In this document: in pieces, positions 34,322-43,558 of the stretch | Layout: each line of letters opens with the position of its first letter | Numbering within the stretch: the stretch's first letter is position 1 | Assembly: GCA_903873915.1 (NCBI GenBank) | Contig: CAIQQH010000004.1 | Coordinates: forward strand, 1-43,558 | Direction of reading: 5' to 3' | Origin: an uncultured Flavobacteriia bacterium | GTDB taxonomy: Bacteria > Bacteroidota > Bacteroidia > Flavobacteriales_D > Crocinitomicaceae | Length of the DNA: 43,558 nucleotides | Made by a program: the position numbers and the translations under genes | The notes under the pieces: model-generated | Told to the model about the DNA's origin: nothing | The model's database searches: none | Seen by the model: only the letters and a program-made list of their open reading frames with translations

Positions 34322-35197
34322 CAGCTATTTGTAATCAATACATGAGTTTCTTTCTGAATGCGGCTTCTCAATCCGTCAGACACAGGGAATAAAGGCAGAC
34401 GCATAACTTCTGTCATGACGGCTTGCGCTGCCAAGGAAGCCTTCACCCCACCTGGATTTCCTTCTTCGAAGAACATTTTTGTGATCGGCATCAATGCATA
34501 ATGTGCTTTTCGAGCTGCATCTAAATCACCTTTCATCGAAGCGTGCACCATTTCACTGAACAATTTAGGAAAGGCGTTGGCCACAACGGAAATAACTCCG
34601 TCTGCACCTGCAGCAATCAAAGGCATGGTCAAAGCATCATCACCCGAAAGCACACCAAATCCCTCAGGTCGTTGTCGAATGATCTCCATGATTTGTTCCA
34701 TATTTCCGGACGCTTCTTTCATTGCGACGATGTTCGCGATTTCCGATAACGCCAAAGTTGTTTCAGGTAACACATTTGATCCTGTGCGTCCGGGGACGTT
34801 GTATAAGATGATTGGCAAATCAGTACACGAAGCGATGTGCTTGTAATGCTCTATAATTCCTTTTTGTATTGGCTTGTTGTAGTAAGGAGAAACGGATAAA
34901 ATTCCATCAACTCCGACTGGTACTGACTTTAATGTTTCACCAACTGCCCTTGTGTTGTTTCCGCCGACTCCAAAAACAATTTTCAAGCGGCCATTGTTCA
35001 CCTCCATTACAGTATCCAATACCTTGCGCTTTTCATCGCTTGTCAAGGTTGGTGATTCACCTGTAGTTCCTTGAACGACAAGAAAATCAGTACCGCCATC
35101 GAGTTGCATTTGAACCAATTGTTTCAACGCTGGAAAATCGATTTGGTGATCTTGAGTGAATGGTGTAACAAGCGCAACGCCCGAACCTCTAAAGGGA

Positions 35198-35205
<8 letters not shown>
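34321..35205 (-). CDS. dapA: 4-hydroxy-tetrahydrodipicolinate synthase
   Basis: 294 residues from ATG 35205, matching the family. GSGVALVTPF, VQGTTGESPTL (phosphate-like TTGE loop), VSPYYNKP with the catalytic Tyr, YNVPGRTG, and MKEASGN with the Schiff-base Lys are all present. It condenses pyruvate with aspartate semialdehyde on the way to lysine and meso-diaminopimelate for peptidoglycan. The frame is open to 35280, but the extra residues lie within the preceding gene; the chosen ATG overlaps that gene's stop by 8 bases (ATGAATAA). Confidence 0.95.
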
Positions 35206-37680
<2,475 letters not shown>

Positions 37681-38556
37681 TTAAGGCTTTTGCAGCTTCA
37701 GCATGCGGTTTTTCCCTTGTAAATCTTTCCTCAATTCAATGTTAACAAAACCAATTTCGCGCATGAGTTCAATTGTCTTTTCGCCTAGTTCCTCATGAAT
37801 TTCGAAAAAAACCATGCCCTCCCCTTTCAATAAGTTCATCGCCGAAACACCAATTGAACGGTAAAACACCAAGGGGTCTTTGTTGGGGACAAAAAGTGCC
37901 AAATCAGGCTCGTAGAGCAGCACATTCTTTTCCATCTGTTCACGATCTGATTCTGGAATATATGGCGGATTTGAAACAATGCAGTCGATGCGTTCATCGT
38001 CAAATTGTTCCAAACTATTCCCTTCCAATGCATCACCTACTTTAAAATCCACCTGAAGACCTAGAACATTGGCATTTTCATTTGCCAAATCAATGGCTTG
38101 TGATGAGATGTCTAGTCCAACCAGGTTCCAAGAAGGCTGTGCATGTTTTAAGGCAAGTGCAATGCAACCAGAACCTGTGCATACATCCAGTACTTTCAAT
38201 CCTTGTGAAGAACTATAATACTCAGATATCCAATTGACTAACTCTTCCGTTTCCGGACGTGGAATCAAAGCCCGAGCGTCTGTTTTTATGACTAAGTCAC
38301 AAAAATGTGTAGATCCCATTATGTATTGAAACGGTTCGTGATTGAGTAAGCGTTTCACGATGGATCGCAAGAAGAGTAAATCCGACTCGGACAACAATTG
38401 GTCATCACTCAATAAATATTCTGAAGGGGATAAATCAAGCCGGAAACAAATGGATTCTCGAACAATTTGCCTAAGCTCGGAAGCCGAGAATTGCTCATGC
38501 AGTCGGTCTTGCATGTATGCCTTTGCTGCGCGTATAGAATTGTTTTGAACAAACAT
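37681..38556 (-). CDS. prmC: peptide chain release factor N5-glutamine methyltransferase
   Basis: 291 residues from ATG 38556. The SAM site VLDVCTGSGCIALAL and the glutamine-binding NPPYIP are diagnostic of PrmC; IPRPETEELV precedes them as usual. It methylates the GGQ glutamine of RF1/RF2. A rare strong Shine-Dalgarno sequence (AGAGGAG, 5 nt upstream) fixes the start; the longer frame from GTG 38598 would overlap the GNAT gene. Confidence 0.95.
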   Translation of the reverse strand: MFVQNNSIRAAKAYMQDRLHEQFSASELRQIVRESICFRLDLSPSEYLLSDDQLLSESDLLFLRSIVKRLLNHEPFQYIMGSTHFCDLVIKTDARALIPRPETEELVNWISEYYSSSQGLKVLDVCTGSGCIALALKHAQPSWNLVGLDISSQAIDLANENANVLGLQVDFKVGDALEGNSLEQFDDERIDCIVSNPPYIPESDREQMEKNVLLYEPDLALFVPNKDPLVFYRSIGVSAMNLLKGEGMVFFEIHEELGEKTIELMREIGFVNIELRKDLQGKNRMLKLQKP

Positions 38557-38561
38557 AGCTA

Positions 38562-38568
38562 CTCCTCT
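38562..38568 (-). promoter_or_regulatory. Shine-Dalgarno site of prmC
   Basis: The minus strand reads AGAGGAG, 5 nt before ATG 38556. Most other genes here have no recognisable Shine-Dalgarno site, so it helps decide this start. Confidence 0.7.
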
Positions 38569-38576
38569 CTGATCTT

Positions 38577-39062
38577 TTATATGTGTTTTGTCATCCACAA
38601 ATCACAGGCATAATGTCCCGAAGCACCAAGTGGATGATCTAATTTTTGAAATCCCAAGCGTTCATACAGGGTAATCGCCTTTCCCAATTCTGGCATGGTC
38701 TCGAGGTAGACAACGCGATACCCCAATTCTTTTGCTGCTTGAATGCTTTTCTCCATTAAAATCCGTCCGACTCCTTGATTCCGAGCAGAAGCATCGACAT
38801 ACAACTTCACCAGTTCCACAGTATCTTCCTCCAATCCAATCGTTGGGAAAATACCACATCCTCCAACAATGCTTCCTTTGTGTTCCGCGATAAAATACCG
38901 ACTATTTTCTTGAGAAAACAAGAGAAATAAATCGTCTGTTGTTGGATCAGTATAGACCGTTCCTGGTCGTGCAACACCAAATTCTTCCAATGCAGTGCGA
39001 ATGACCTTAGCAATAAAAGGATTGTCCGCTTTTCGAAGATCGCGGATGACGAGATTCTCCAC
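38577..39062 (-). CDS. GNAT family N-acetyltransferase
   Basis: 161 residues from GTG 39062, four bases after the stop of the barrel gene; a TTG 13 codons earlier would overlap that gene. GNAT motif A is VELVKLYVDASARNQGVGRIL (split: VELVKLYVD and RNQGVGRIL), with the acetyl-CoA pyrophosphate loop RNQGVG. The final YERLGFQKL is motif B. The substrate is unknown. It lies 20 nt before prmC. Confidence 0.85.
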   Translation of the reverse strand: MENLVIRDLRKADNPFIAKVIRTALEEFGVARPGTVYTDPTTDDLFLLFSQENSRYFIAEHKGSIVGGCGIFPTIGLEEDTVELVKLYVDASARNQGVGRILMEKSIQAAKELGYRVVYLETMPELGKAITLYERLGFQKLDHPLGASGHYACDLWMTKHI

Positions 39063-39066
39063 TGAA

Positions 39067-39708
39067 TTAATTCTTCGGTTTGAAATAATAGGTAAATCCA
39101 AATCCAGCGATCAATGAACCATTGATTTTTCCAAACTCGGAAGTTTCGTAGCCTCCCAATGTTTGAAGTCCAATCATATAGGGTTGAAACGCATATCCCT
39201 GCAATCCATATCCAATGAAAAAGCGAAAGGATGTAAGTTCATCTGCCGTCAAAATTAAACCCATCGTAGGTTCGATATATCCTGCTTCTGCCACATATGG
39301 ATTTTGTCCAAAAACTTTGTTCATATCCGTGTCAAAGTAGCTTTGGGTGTACCCGATTTTTACGCTAAAGTCTGTCGCGAAGCGCTCCGTATGAAACTTT
39401 TCCCAACCCACTTTCACAAATGCTCCGCCAGTGTGCATTCCGCCGTATACTTTCTTTGGCACTTTAAATTCATTGATCGTGTAGTAGGAATACATTAATC
39501 CAGCCCCGATAATTAGGTGGTTTTTAAATGCAAACTGGTAATAGGGAGCAACATTCACCAATCCTTGCATAATATTCTTAAAGGGCTTGTTGGTCATTCC
39601 GTTAGGAAGTCCGAGTTCGAGGTTGAATGTATGACGTGGTTCAATGGTTTGGGCTTTCGTGTTGAATAAACAAAAGCAAAAAAATGAGATCGTTAGAAGC
39701 AGACGCAT
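39067..39708 (-). CDS. outer-membrane beta-barrel protein
   Basis: 213 residues with a signal peptide ending TKAQ. Alternating amphipathic strands (YYQFAFKNHLIIGAGLMYSYY region, FRFFIGYGLQGYAF) and a C-terminal aromatic strand GFGFTYYFKPKN are typical of small outer-membrane barrels (OmpW/porin-family-like). Function unknown. It lies 18 nt after the MutS-like gene. Confidence 0.75.
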   Translation of the reverse strand: MRLLLTISFFCFCLFNTKAQTIEPRHTFNLELGLPNGMTNKPFKNIMQGLVNVAPYYQFAFKNHLIIGAGLMYSYYTINEFKVPKKVYGGMHTGGAFVKVGWEKFHTERFATDFSVKIGYTQSYFDTDMNKVFGQNPYVAEAGYIEPTMGLILTADELTSFRFFIGYGLQGYAFQPYMIGLQTLGGYETSEFGKINGSLIAGFGFTYYFKPKN

Positions 39709-39726
39709 AGTAAAGTGAAGTTAGCA

Positions 39727-41520
39727 CTAATTTTCTAAATTCGAATTTTCGGAGTCAATTAAGCCCATTTTTGTCAACAAAAATGTCGCGTTCATGTTTT
39801 GGCAAACGCCATCACGCAAGCGGTAATCGAAAGAAAGTTCATTGTTCGCTATAACGGAATCAAAACTTTGATTGAAATAGTCTGAATCGTCTTTTGCCAA
39901 ATTACACAATGACAAGTCGTGAGTAGCGATAATCCCCATACAGCCAAGGCGTTTCATTTTTTGCAAGAACAGTGCTGAACCTTTTTCTTTGTCGATGGAG
40001 TTTGTTCCTTTCAAGATTTCATCAAGGATCACGAATACCTTCTCACCAGAATTCATGGCATCCATGATGGTTTTTAATCTGGACAATTCAGCATGAAAAT
40101 AAGAGCTATTGGCATTTAAATCGTCGGATGTACGCATGCTCGAATACAACTTTCGATGGGGCAACTGACACGAAGTTGCAAGCACAGGGAATCCAGCATT
40201 TGCGGAAATAAATGCCAATCCAACACTGCGAAGGAATGTGCTTTTCCCTGCCATGTTGGGCCCTGTAATAATTAAAAATTTATGATCATCCATAAAGTTC
40301 AAGCTATTGCCTTGGCGTGATTCTTCAGGAACGAATGGATGTTTTAAATCAACAATTTGTGGTGAACATTCCTCCAGTATTGTTGCAAAGACAGAATCTG
40401 GATTATTGAATCTGTAAATCGCACCACTCACCCACACCTCCAGTTCAGGAAACATTTCTAAGTGCTGATCGAAATCCTCACTGTATTTTTTTTGCCACTG
40501 CTTATATTGGTGAATCAGTTGAAGGTCCCACGCCAAAAAGACATTCAACAAGACACCTACAGGTAAATTCATGCGGTAATCGATCCGTTCTTGAAGGCGC
40601 TCAAGGGCAATCAATGCTTTTTGTAAGGATTGGTCGCCAATTAACCGCTGTTCAATGTATGACCTAAAAGACACGTTCTCTATTGTCAAACTAGACACAA
40701 GGTCCATTTGTCTACGTCTAATCTTGGTCACATTGGCAACACTTCCCAACTCAGCTGCCAGCAGGTTTGTTTGTTTTAATCCAGAGCCGATATACACAAG
40801 AATAAGTGACGCATACATCAAGAAAGAAGCAGAATTGACCACGCCAAAGCCAAATAGAATGGCCATGGATATGGAGCAAATTGGGATTCCGATGCGAAGA
40901 AATTTAGCCAATAGATGCTTGCCAACTTCAACATGCTTTACCTTGCGGATGTCATGGCGAAAATCGGATGGTTCAGATAGCAGTCCTTCAGCACAAAACC
41001 CTTGATTCCATGCCATGTGTTCCTTCAATTCCTCGATCGCTGCGTGGTCTAGCTCAAGCGTTGATGAACCACTAGAGAATTTTTCTGCCAAGCGACTTGA
41101 TCCCTCAGCCGAAACCGTTCTATTGATCAATTGAAAAAAGCTGCCCTCACCAAACAAGTCCATATCGGATGAATAGGAATGCTTTGAATTGATGAACTCT
41201 TCCCCATTGTTAAATCCGGACCAGTCCCCTATGAGTGCATTGATTTCCAAGCGATTCAGTTCGGCAGATTTCCTGTGCTTGTCGCGCCGATAGCGAACAT
41301 TCACCCCTAGCTTCACCAACATTAAAAAACTGATCACCGATAAAGCAACAACCGAAATTAAAGCTGCTCCTTTTAGCACGAAAAAAGCGAAAAATACAAG
41401 AGTAAAAATCACCAGTCTAAGTGTTCCTAAGCCATGTAGTTTTTTCTTAAACAGGTCGGATTGTCGAGAATGAACCGCAAGTTGTTCTTCATAAAAGAGG
41501 TGTCGTTGATTTTGATTCAT
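39727..41520 (-). CDS. membrane-associated MutS-like ATPase
   Basis: 597 residues from ATG 41520. The C-terminal 220 residues are a MutS ATPase: Walker A TGPNMAGKST, SSMRTSDDL, the Walker B VILDEILKGTNS, and ATHDLSLC. The N-terminal part has hydrophobic pairs at about 35-70 and 210-245, indicating four transmembrane segments, and lacks the mismatch-binding domain. Such proteins are widespread in Bacteroidota but their role is not known to me; mismatch repair is unlikely. The TTG at 41529 lies inside the promoter element and is rejected. Confidence 0.82.
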   Translation of the reverse strand: MNQNQRHLFYEEQLAVHSRQSDLFKKKLHGLGTLRLVIFTLVFFAFFVLKGAALISVVALSVISFLMLVKLGVNVRYRRDKHRKSAELNRLEINALIGDWSGFNNGEEFINSKHSYSSDMDLFGEGSFFQLINRTVSAEGSSRLAEKFSSGSSTLELDHAAIEELKEHMAWNQGFCAEGLLSEPSDFRHDIRKVKHVEVGKHLLAKFLRIGIPICSISMAILFGFGVVNSASFLMYASLILVYIGSGLKQTNLLAAELGSVANVTKIRRRQMDLVSSLTIENVSFRSYIEQRLIGDQSLQKALIALERLQERIDYRMNLPVGVLLNVFLAWDLQLIHQYKQWQKKYSEDFDQHLEMFPELEVWVSGAIYRFNNPDSVFATILEECSPQIVDLKHPFVPEESRQGNSLNFMDDHKFLIITGPNMAGKSTFLRSVGLAFISANAGFPVLATSCQLPHRKLYSSMRTSDDLNANSSYFHAELSRLKTIMDAMNSGEKVFVILDEILKGTNSIDKEKGSALFLQKMKRLGCMGIIATHDLSLCNLAKDDSDYFNQSFDSVIANNELSFDYRLRDGVCQNMNATFLLTKMGLIDSENSNLEN

Positions 41521-41526
41521 GAAGTA

Positions 41527-41534
41527 CAAAATTA
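41527..41534 (-). promoter_or_regulatory. -7 promoter element for the MutS-like gene
   Basis: The minus strand reads TAATTTTG, 6 nt before ATG 41520, so the leader would be absent or nearly so. No -33 TTG. Confidence 0.5.
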
Positions 41535-41558
41535 CGAATGAATTGCTGCATTTAGTCC

Positions 41559-41566
41559 TAATTTTG
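41559..41566 (+). promoter_or_regulatory. -7 promoter element for the DUF58 gene
   Basis: TAATTTTG on the plus strand, 45 nt before ATG 41612, opposite the MutS-like promoter in the 91-nt divergent gap. A second, imperfect TACTTTTA lies at 41600-41607. Confidence 0.4.
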
Positions 41567-41611
41567 AGATATTCTCTTCGTATAGAAAATGAAAAAACGT
41601 ACTTTTAAGCG

Positions 41612-42532
41612 ATGAATAAGAAGATCGAACGGATAAAACTTACACAATTTGGCAATCTTGAGCTTTTGGCCAAGCAAGTCGTGGAAGGATTTATCACCGG
41701 TCTGCACAAGAGTCCCTTCCATGGATTCTCTGTTGAATTTGCTGAGCACCGCATCTATAATTCAGGGGAGTCTACGCGTCATATCGATTGGAAATTATTT
41801 GGTCGAACAGATAAGCTCTTTACCAAGAAATATGAGGAAGAAACTAATTTGCGCTGTCAAATTGTTATCGACTGCTCAGGTTCAATGTATTTTCCAAAAG
41901 ATGCGGAATTGACGAAGTTTGACTTTTCTGTATATGCTGGCGCGTCTTTAATTGAATTGTTAAAGCGTCAACGCGATGCTGTTGGACTCACCTTCTTTTC
42001 TGATAAACTAGAGATTCATACAGCTGCAAAATCATCCATAGCCCACCACCGTTATTTGTACAGCGAGTTAGAAAAAAGGATGTTGAATTATTCTGATGAA
42101 TTGCAAAAGAAAACCAATGCAGTGAAGGCACTTGATGATGTCGCTGAATTGTGTCATACGCGAAGTTTGATTGTTATCTTCTCGGATTTATTGGACGATC
42201 CAGACAAATTAGACGATTTGTTCCGAGCGATTCAACACATGAAGCACAACAAGCATGAAGTGATCCTGTTCCATGTCGTCGATCAAAAAACAGAAGTCGA
42301 TTTCGATTTAGAAAACCGGCCCTACGAATTGATTGATATGGAAACAGGCGAACACATGCGTTTGCAGCCCGGGGAAATCAAAGAATTTTACAAGTCATCC
42401 GTGAATGCCTATTTTGAGGAGTTGAAAATTCGGTGTATGAATTACGGAATTGACTTTATGCCGGTTGATATCGCTGCAGGGTACAACCAAGTATTGCAGC
42501 AATACCTTTTGAAGCGTCAAAAACTTTATTGA
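41612..42532 (+). CDS. DUF58 family protein with vWA-like fold
   Basis: 306 residues. The DUF58 signature GESTRHIDWKLFGRTDKLFTKKY is present (in parts: GESTRHIDWK and RTDKLFTK), followed by a vWA-type metal site DCSGSM (DxSxS). IVIFSDLLDD matches the later vWA strand. DUF58 proteins usually act with a MoxR AAA+ ATPase; none is in the window. No signal peptide or transmembrane segment, so cytoplasmic. Confidence 0.9.
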   Translation: MNKKIERIKLTQFGNLELLAKQVVEGFITGLHKSPFHGFSVEFAEHRIYNSGESTRHIDWKLFGRTDKLFTKKYEEETNLRCQIVIDCSGSMYFPKDAELTKFDFSVYAGASLIELLKRQRDAVGLTFFSDKLEIHTAAKSSIAHHRYLYSELEKRMLNYSDELQKKTNAVKALDDVAELCHTRSLIVIFSDLLDDPDKLDDLFRAIQHMKHNKHEVILFHVVDQKTEVDFDLENRPYELIDMETGEHMRLQPGEIKEFYKSSVNAYFEELKIRCMNYGIDFMPVDIAAGYNQVLQQYLLKRQKLY

Positions 42533-42602
42533 TTCGCATCACTCAACCATTTCCGAGCTTTCAGCTAAGGAAAAAACCCTTATCTTTCCGAAAATTTTTC
42601 AA

Positions 42603-43109
42603 ATGATTATTCAAGAAAACACGGTAGTTTCTTTGAACTACACCCTTAAAAACCACAACACAGGCGAACTTATTGAACAAACAAGCATAGAAAACCCAAT
42701 GGTCTTTCTATATGGTGTTGGTGGATTAATCCCTGAGTTTGAGACCAATCTTCAAGGCAAAAAAACAGGCGACTCCTTCGAATTTGCCATTCAATCTGAC
42801 CGAGCATATGGACAACAAGATCCAAATCAAATTGCAATGATTCCAGCGGATGTGTTCTTGGATGAATCCGGGAAATTTGATTCAGAATTCTTTAAAGTTG
42901 GTGCCATCGTTCCCATGTCAGATTCAGAAGGAAATCACCTTCGTGGAATCGTGCTTGATGTTGAACCTGAGTTTGTTCGCATGGACTTCAATCACCCATT
43001 GGCAGGAATAGACCTACACTTCAGTGGTGAGGTTTTGGAATTGCGCGAAGCAACAGAAGAGGAGCTTTCACATGGTCATGTACATGGTCCAGGTGGTCAT
43101 CAGCATTGA
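42603..43109 (+). CDS. SlyD-like FKBP-type peptidyl-prolyl isomerase
   Basis: 168 residues. FKBP half-domains at 1-65 and 125-150 surround an IF (insert-in-flap) chaperone domain, as in SlyD: VVSLNYTLKNHNTGELIE, GVGGLIPEFETNLQGK and the AYGQQDP loop. The C-terminus HGHVHGPGGHQH is His-rich and could bind Ni or Zn. It is cytoplasmic, with no signal peptide. The preceding TATCTTTC is one base off the -7 consensus. Confidence 0.92.
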   Translation: MIIQENTVVSLNYTLKNHNTGELIEQTSIENPMVFLYGVGGLIPEFETNLQGKKTGDSFEFAIQSDRAYGQQDPNQIAMIPADVFLDESGKFDSEFFKVGAIVPMSDSEGNHLRGIVLDVEPEFVRMDFNHPLAGIDLHFSGEVLELREATEEELSHGHVHGPGGHQH

Positions 43110-43355
43110 TTTTCTAAAATGATTTTGAAGATAGAACTTAGTGTTTATTTGATGAAAAGATATTGCCACAATTACATACTTGAGCTAACCGTTCGGAATC
43201 TCATAGTTTTCAAATAAAACTGTAAGAAGCAATGATGGATATCTTCAATCCTTCACCTATGAATTATGGTGAGTAATCGTTAACAGCTAGCAATTGAGAA
43301 TCAGTTTGTTTCAACTTTTTCAATTACTATTTTCTAGAATGTGTAAATTTATCAA
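43110..43355. other. AT-rich spacer without recognised gene
   Basis: 246 nt between the SlyD-like gene and the last gene. It has no long frame, hairpin with T run, or tRNA-like structure that I can see. It looks more AT-rich than most intergenic DNA here. Confidence 0.6.
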
Positions 43356-43558
43356 ATGGCATTAATCAACATTCATGAAATTCAAACTGTATGGGGTAAT
43401 AAGATCATTGAACTCCATCAAGGCGATATTACAAAACCAGAAATCCCCCAAGAATGCCTAGTAGTTTCTGTTTTTTCGGGTCATTATAAACCAATAGAAA
43501 ACACGATACTTGGCGCTCTTCATGAACAGTTTCGCATTAACCTGGAAGAGCTTGTAGA
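43356..43558 (+). CDS. start of unrecognised protein, possibly macro-domain-like (cut by window edge)
   Basis: ATG 43356 opens a frame that stays open for 67 codons to the right edge. The visible start reads MALINIHEIQTVWGNKIIEL, then HQGDITKPEIPQECLVVSVF and an IGALHE-like segment (ILGALHEQF). The I-x-L-x-x-G-D-I-T pattern recalls the beginning of a macro (ADP-ribose-binding) domain, but the usual NAAN motif is not seen, so this is weak. TAAATTTA at 43344-43351, one base from the -7 consensus, ends 4 nt before the ATG. Confidence 0.6.
   Translation, partial: MALINIHEIQTVWGNKIIELHQGDITKPEIPQECLVVSVFSGHYKPIENTILGALHEQFRINLEELV

Noticed and set aside
38557..38598. GTG-initiated extension of prmC
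   Set aside because: It overlaps the GNAT gene; a Shine-Dalgarno site points to ATG 38556.

Overview
The window looks like chromosome of a Bacteroidota member, most likely order Flavobacteriales and of the Crocinitomicaceae/Cryomorphaceae (Fluviicola-like) type. The evidence is family content: DUF4835, GSCFA, GldI-like FKBP, type B L31, Rpb6-type omega, a CHU_C-like C-terminal domain, and the gene order bamD-omega-coaBC-DUF4835-recN. Promoter-like TAnnTTTG (-7) elements are frequent, Shine-Dalgarno sites are almost absent, and base composition is moderately AT-rich. No rRNA, tRNA, CRISPR array, integrase or transposase was seen. The species is inferred, not known.

Layout. 1-3907 (-) is the 5' part of a giant secreted protein with about 14 tandem 60-residue TPR-like units. 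4017-7189 (+) holds a DAO-family FAD oxidoreductase, gcvT and an SPFH lipoprotein. 7235-12857 (-) is a tightly packed six-gene set: lipoprotein, an RPE-type barrel fused to two CBS domains, a DAHP-synthase-like enzyme, a KdsC-like phosphatase with an extra N-terminal domain, a LYS1/alanine-dehydrogenase-like enzyme and an MFS transporter. 12926-15130 has an alpha/beta hydrolase, a DCC protein and 3-hydroxyacyl-CoA dehydrogenase. 15171-20286 (-) has a secreted phosphatase-like protein with menB, a TonB-like protein with a WG-repeat protein, and rpmE2. 20406-25005 has a beta-helix lipoprotein, a repeat-rich spacer, mdh, and an ECF sigma factor with its probable membrane anti-sigma factor. 25029-41520 (-) is a long co-oriented run: GSCFA, recN, DUF4835, coaBC, omega, bamD; M23/LysM peptidase; two FKBP lipoproteins, nrnA, dapA, a DUF6913-like gene, ligA, prmC, GNAT; an outer-membrane barrel and a membrane MutS-like ATPase. 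41612-43109 (+) has a DUF58 protein and a SlyD-like FKBP. A gene entering at 43356 is cut by the right edge.

Most of the window is housekeeping: cell envelope, menaquinone, lysine/peptidoglycan, CoA, TCA cycle and DNA repair. The strongest candidate for something undescribed is 9786-12461. An epimerase-type TIM barrel carries the CBS pair normally seen on the KDO-pathway isomerase KdsD. It is translationally coupled to a 3-deoxy-ulosonate-phosphate synthase with the erythrose-4-P (KPRTS) motif and to a KdsC-type phosphatase. This resembles a KDO pathway rebuilt from different parts and may make a different 3-deoxy sugar acid. Secondary points are the 14-unit repeat protein, a probable anti-sigma factor ending in PKD and CHU_C-like domains, four promoters placed so close to start codons that the mRNAs may be leaderless, and the WG-repeat/TonB-like pair.

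Many starts were shifted from the longest possible reading frame to an internal ATG where a neighbour's stop, signal peptide or promoter decided it; this is noted per gene.
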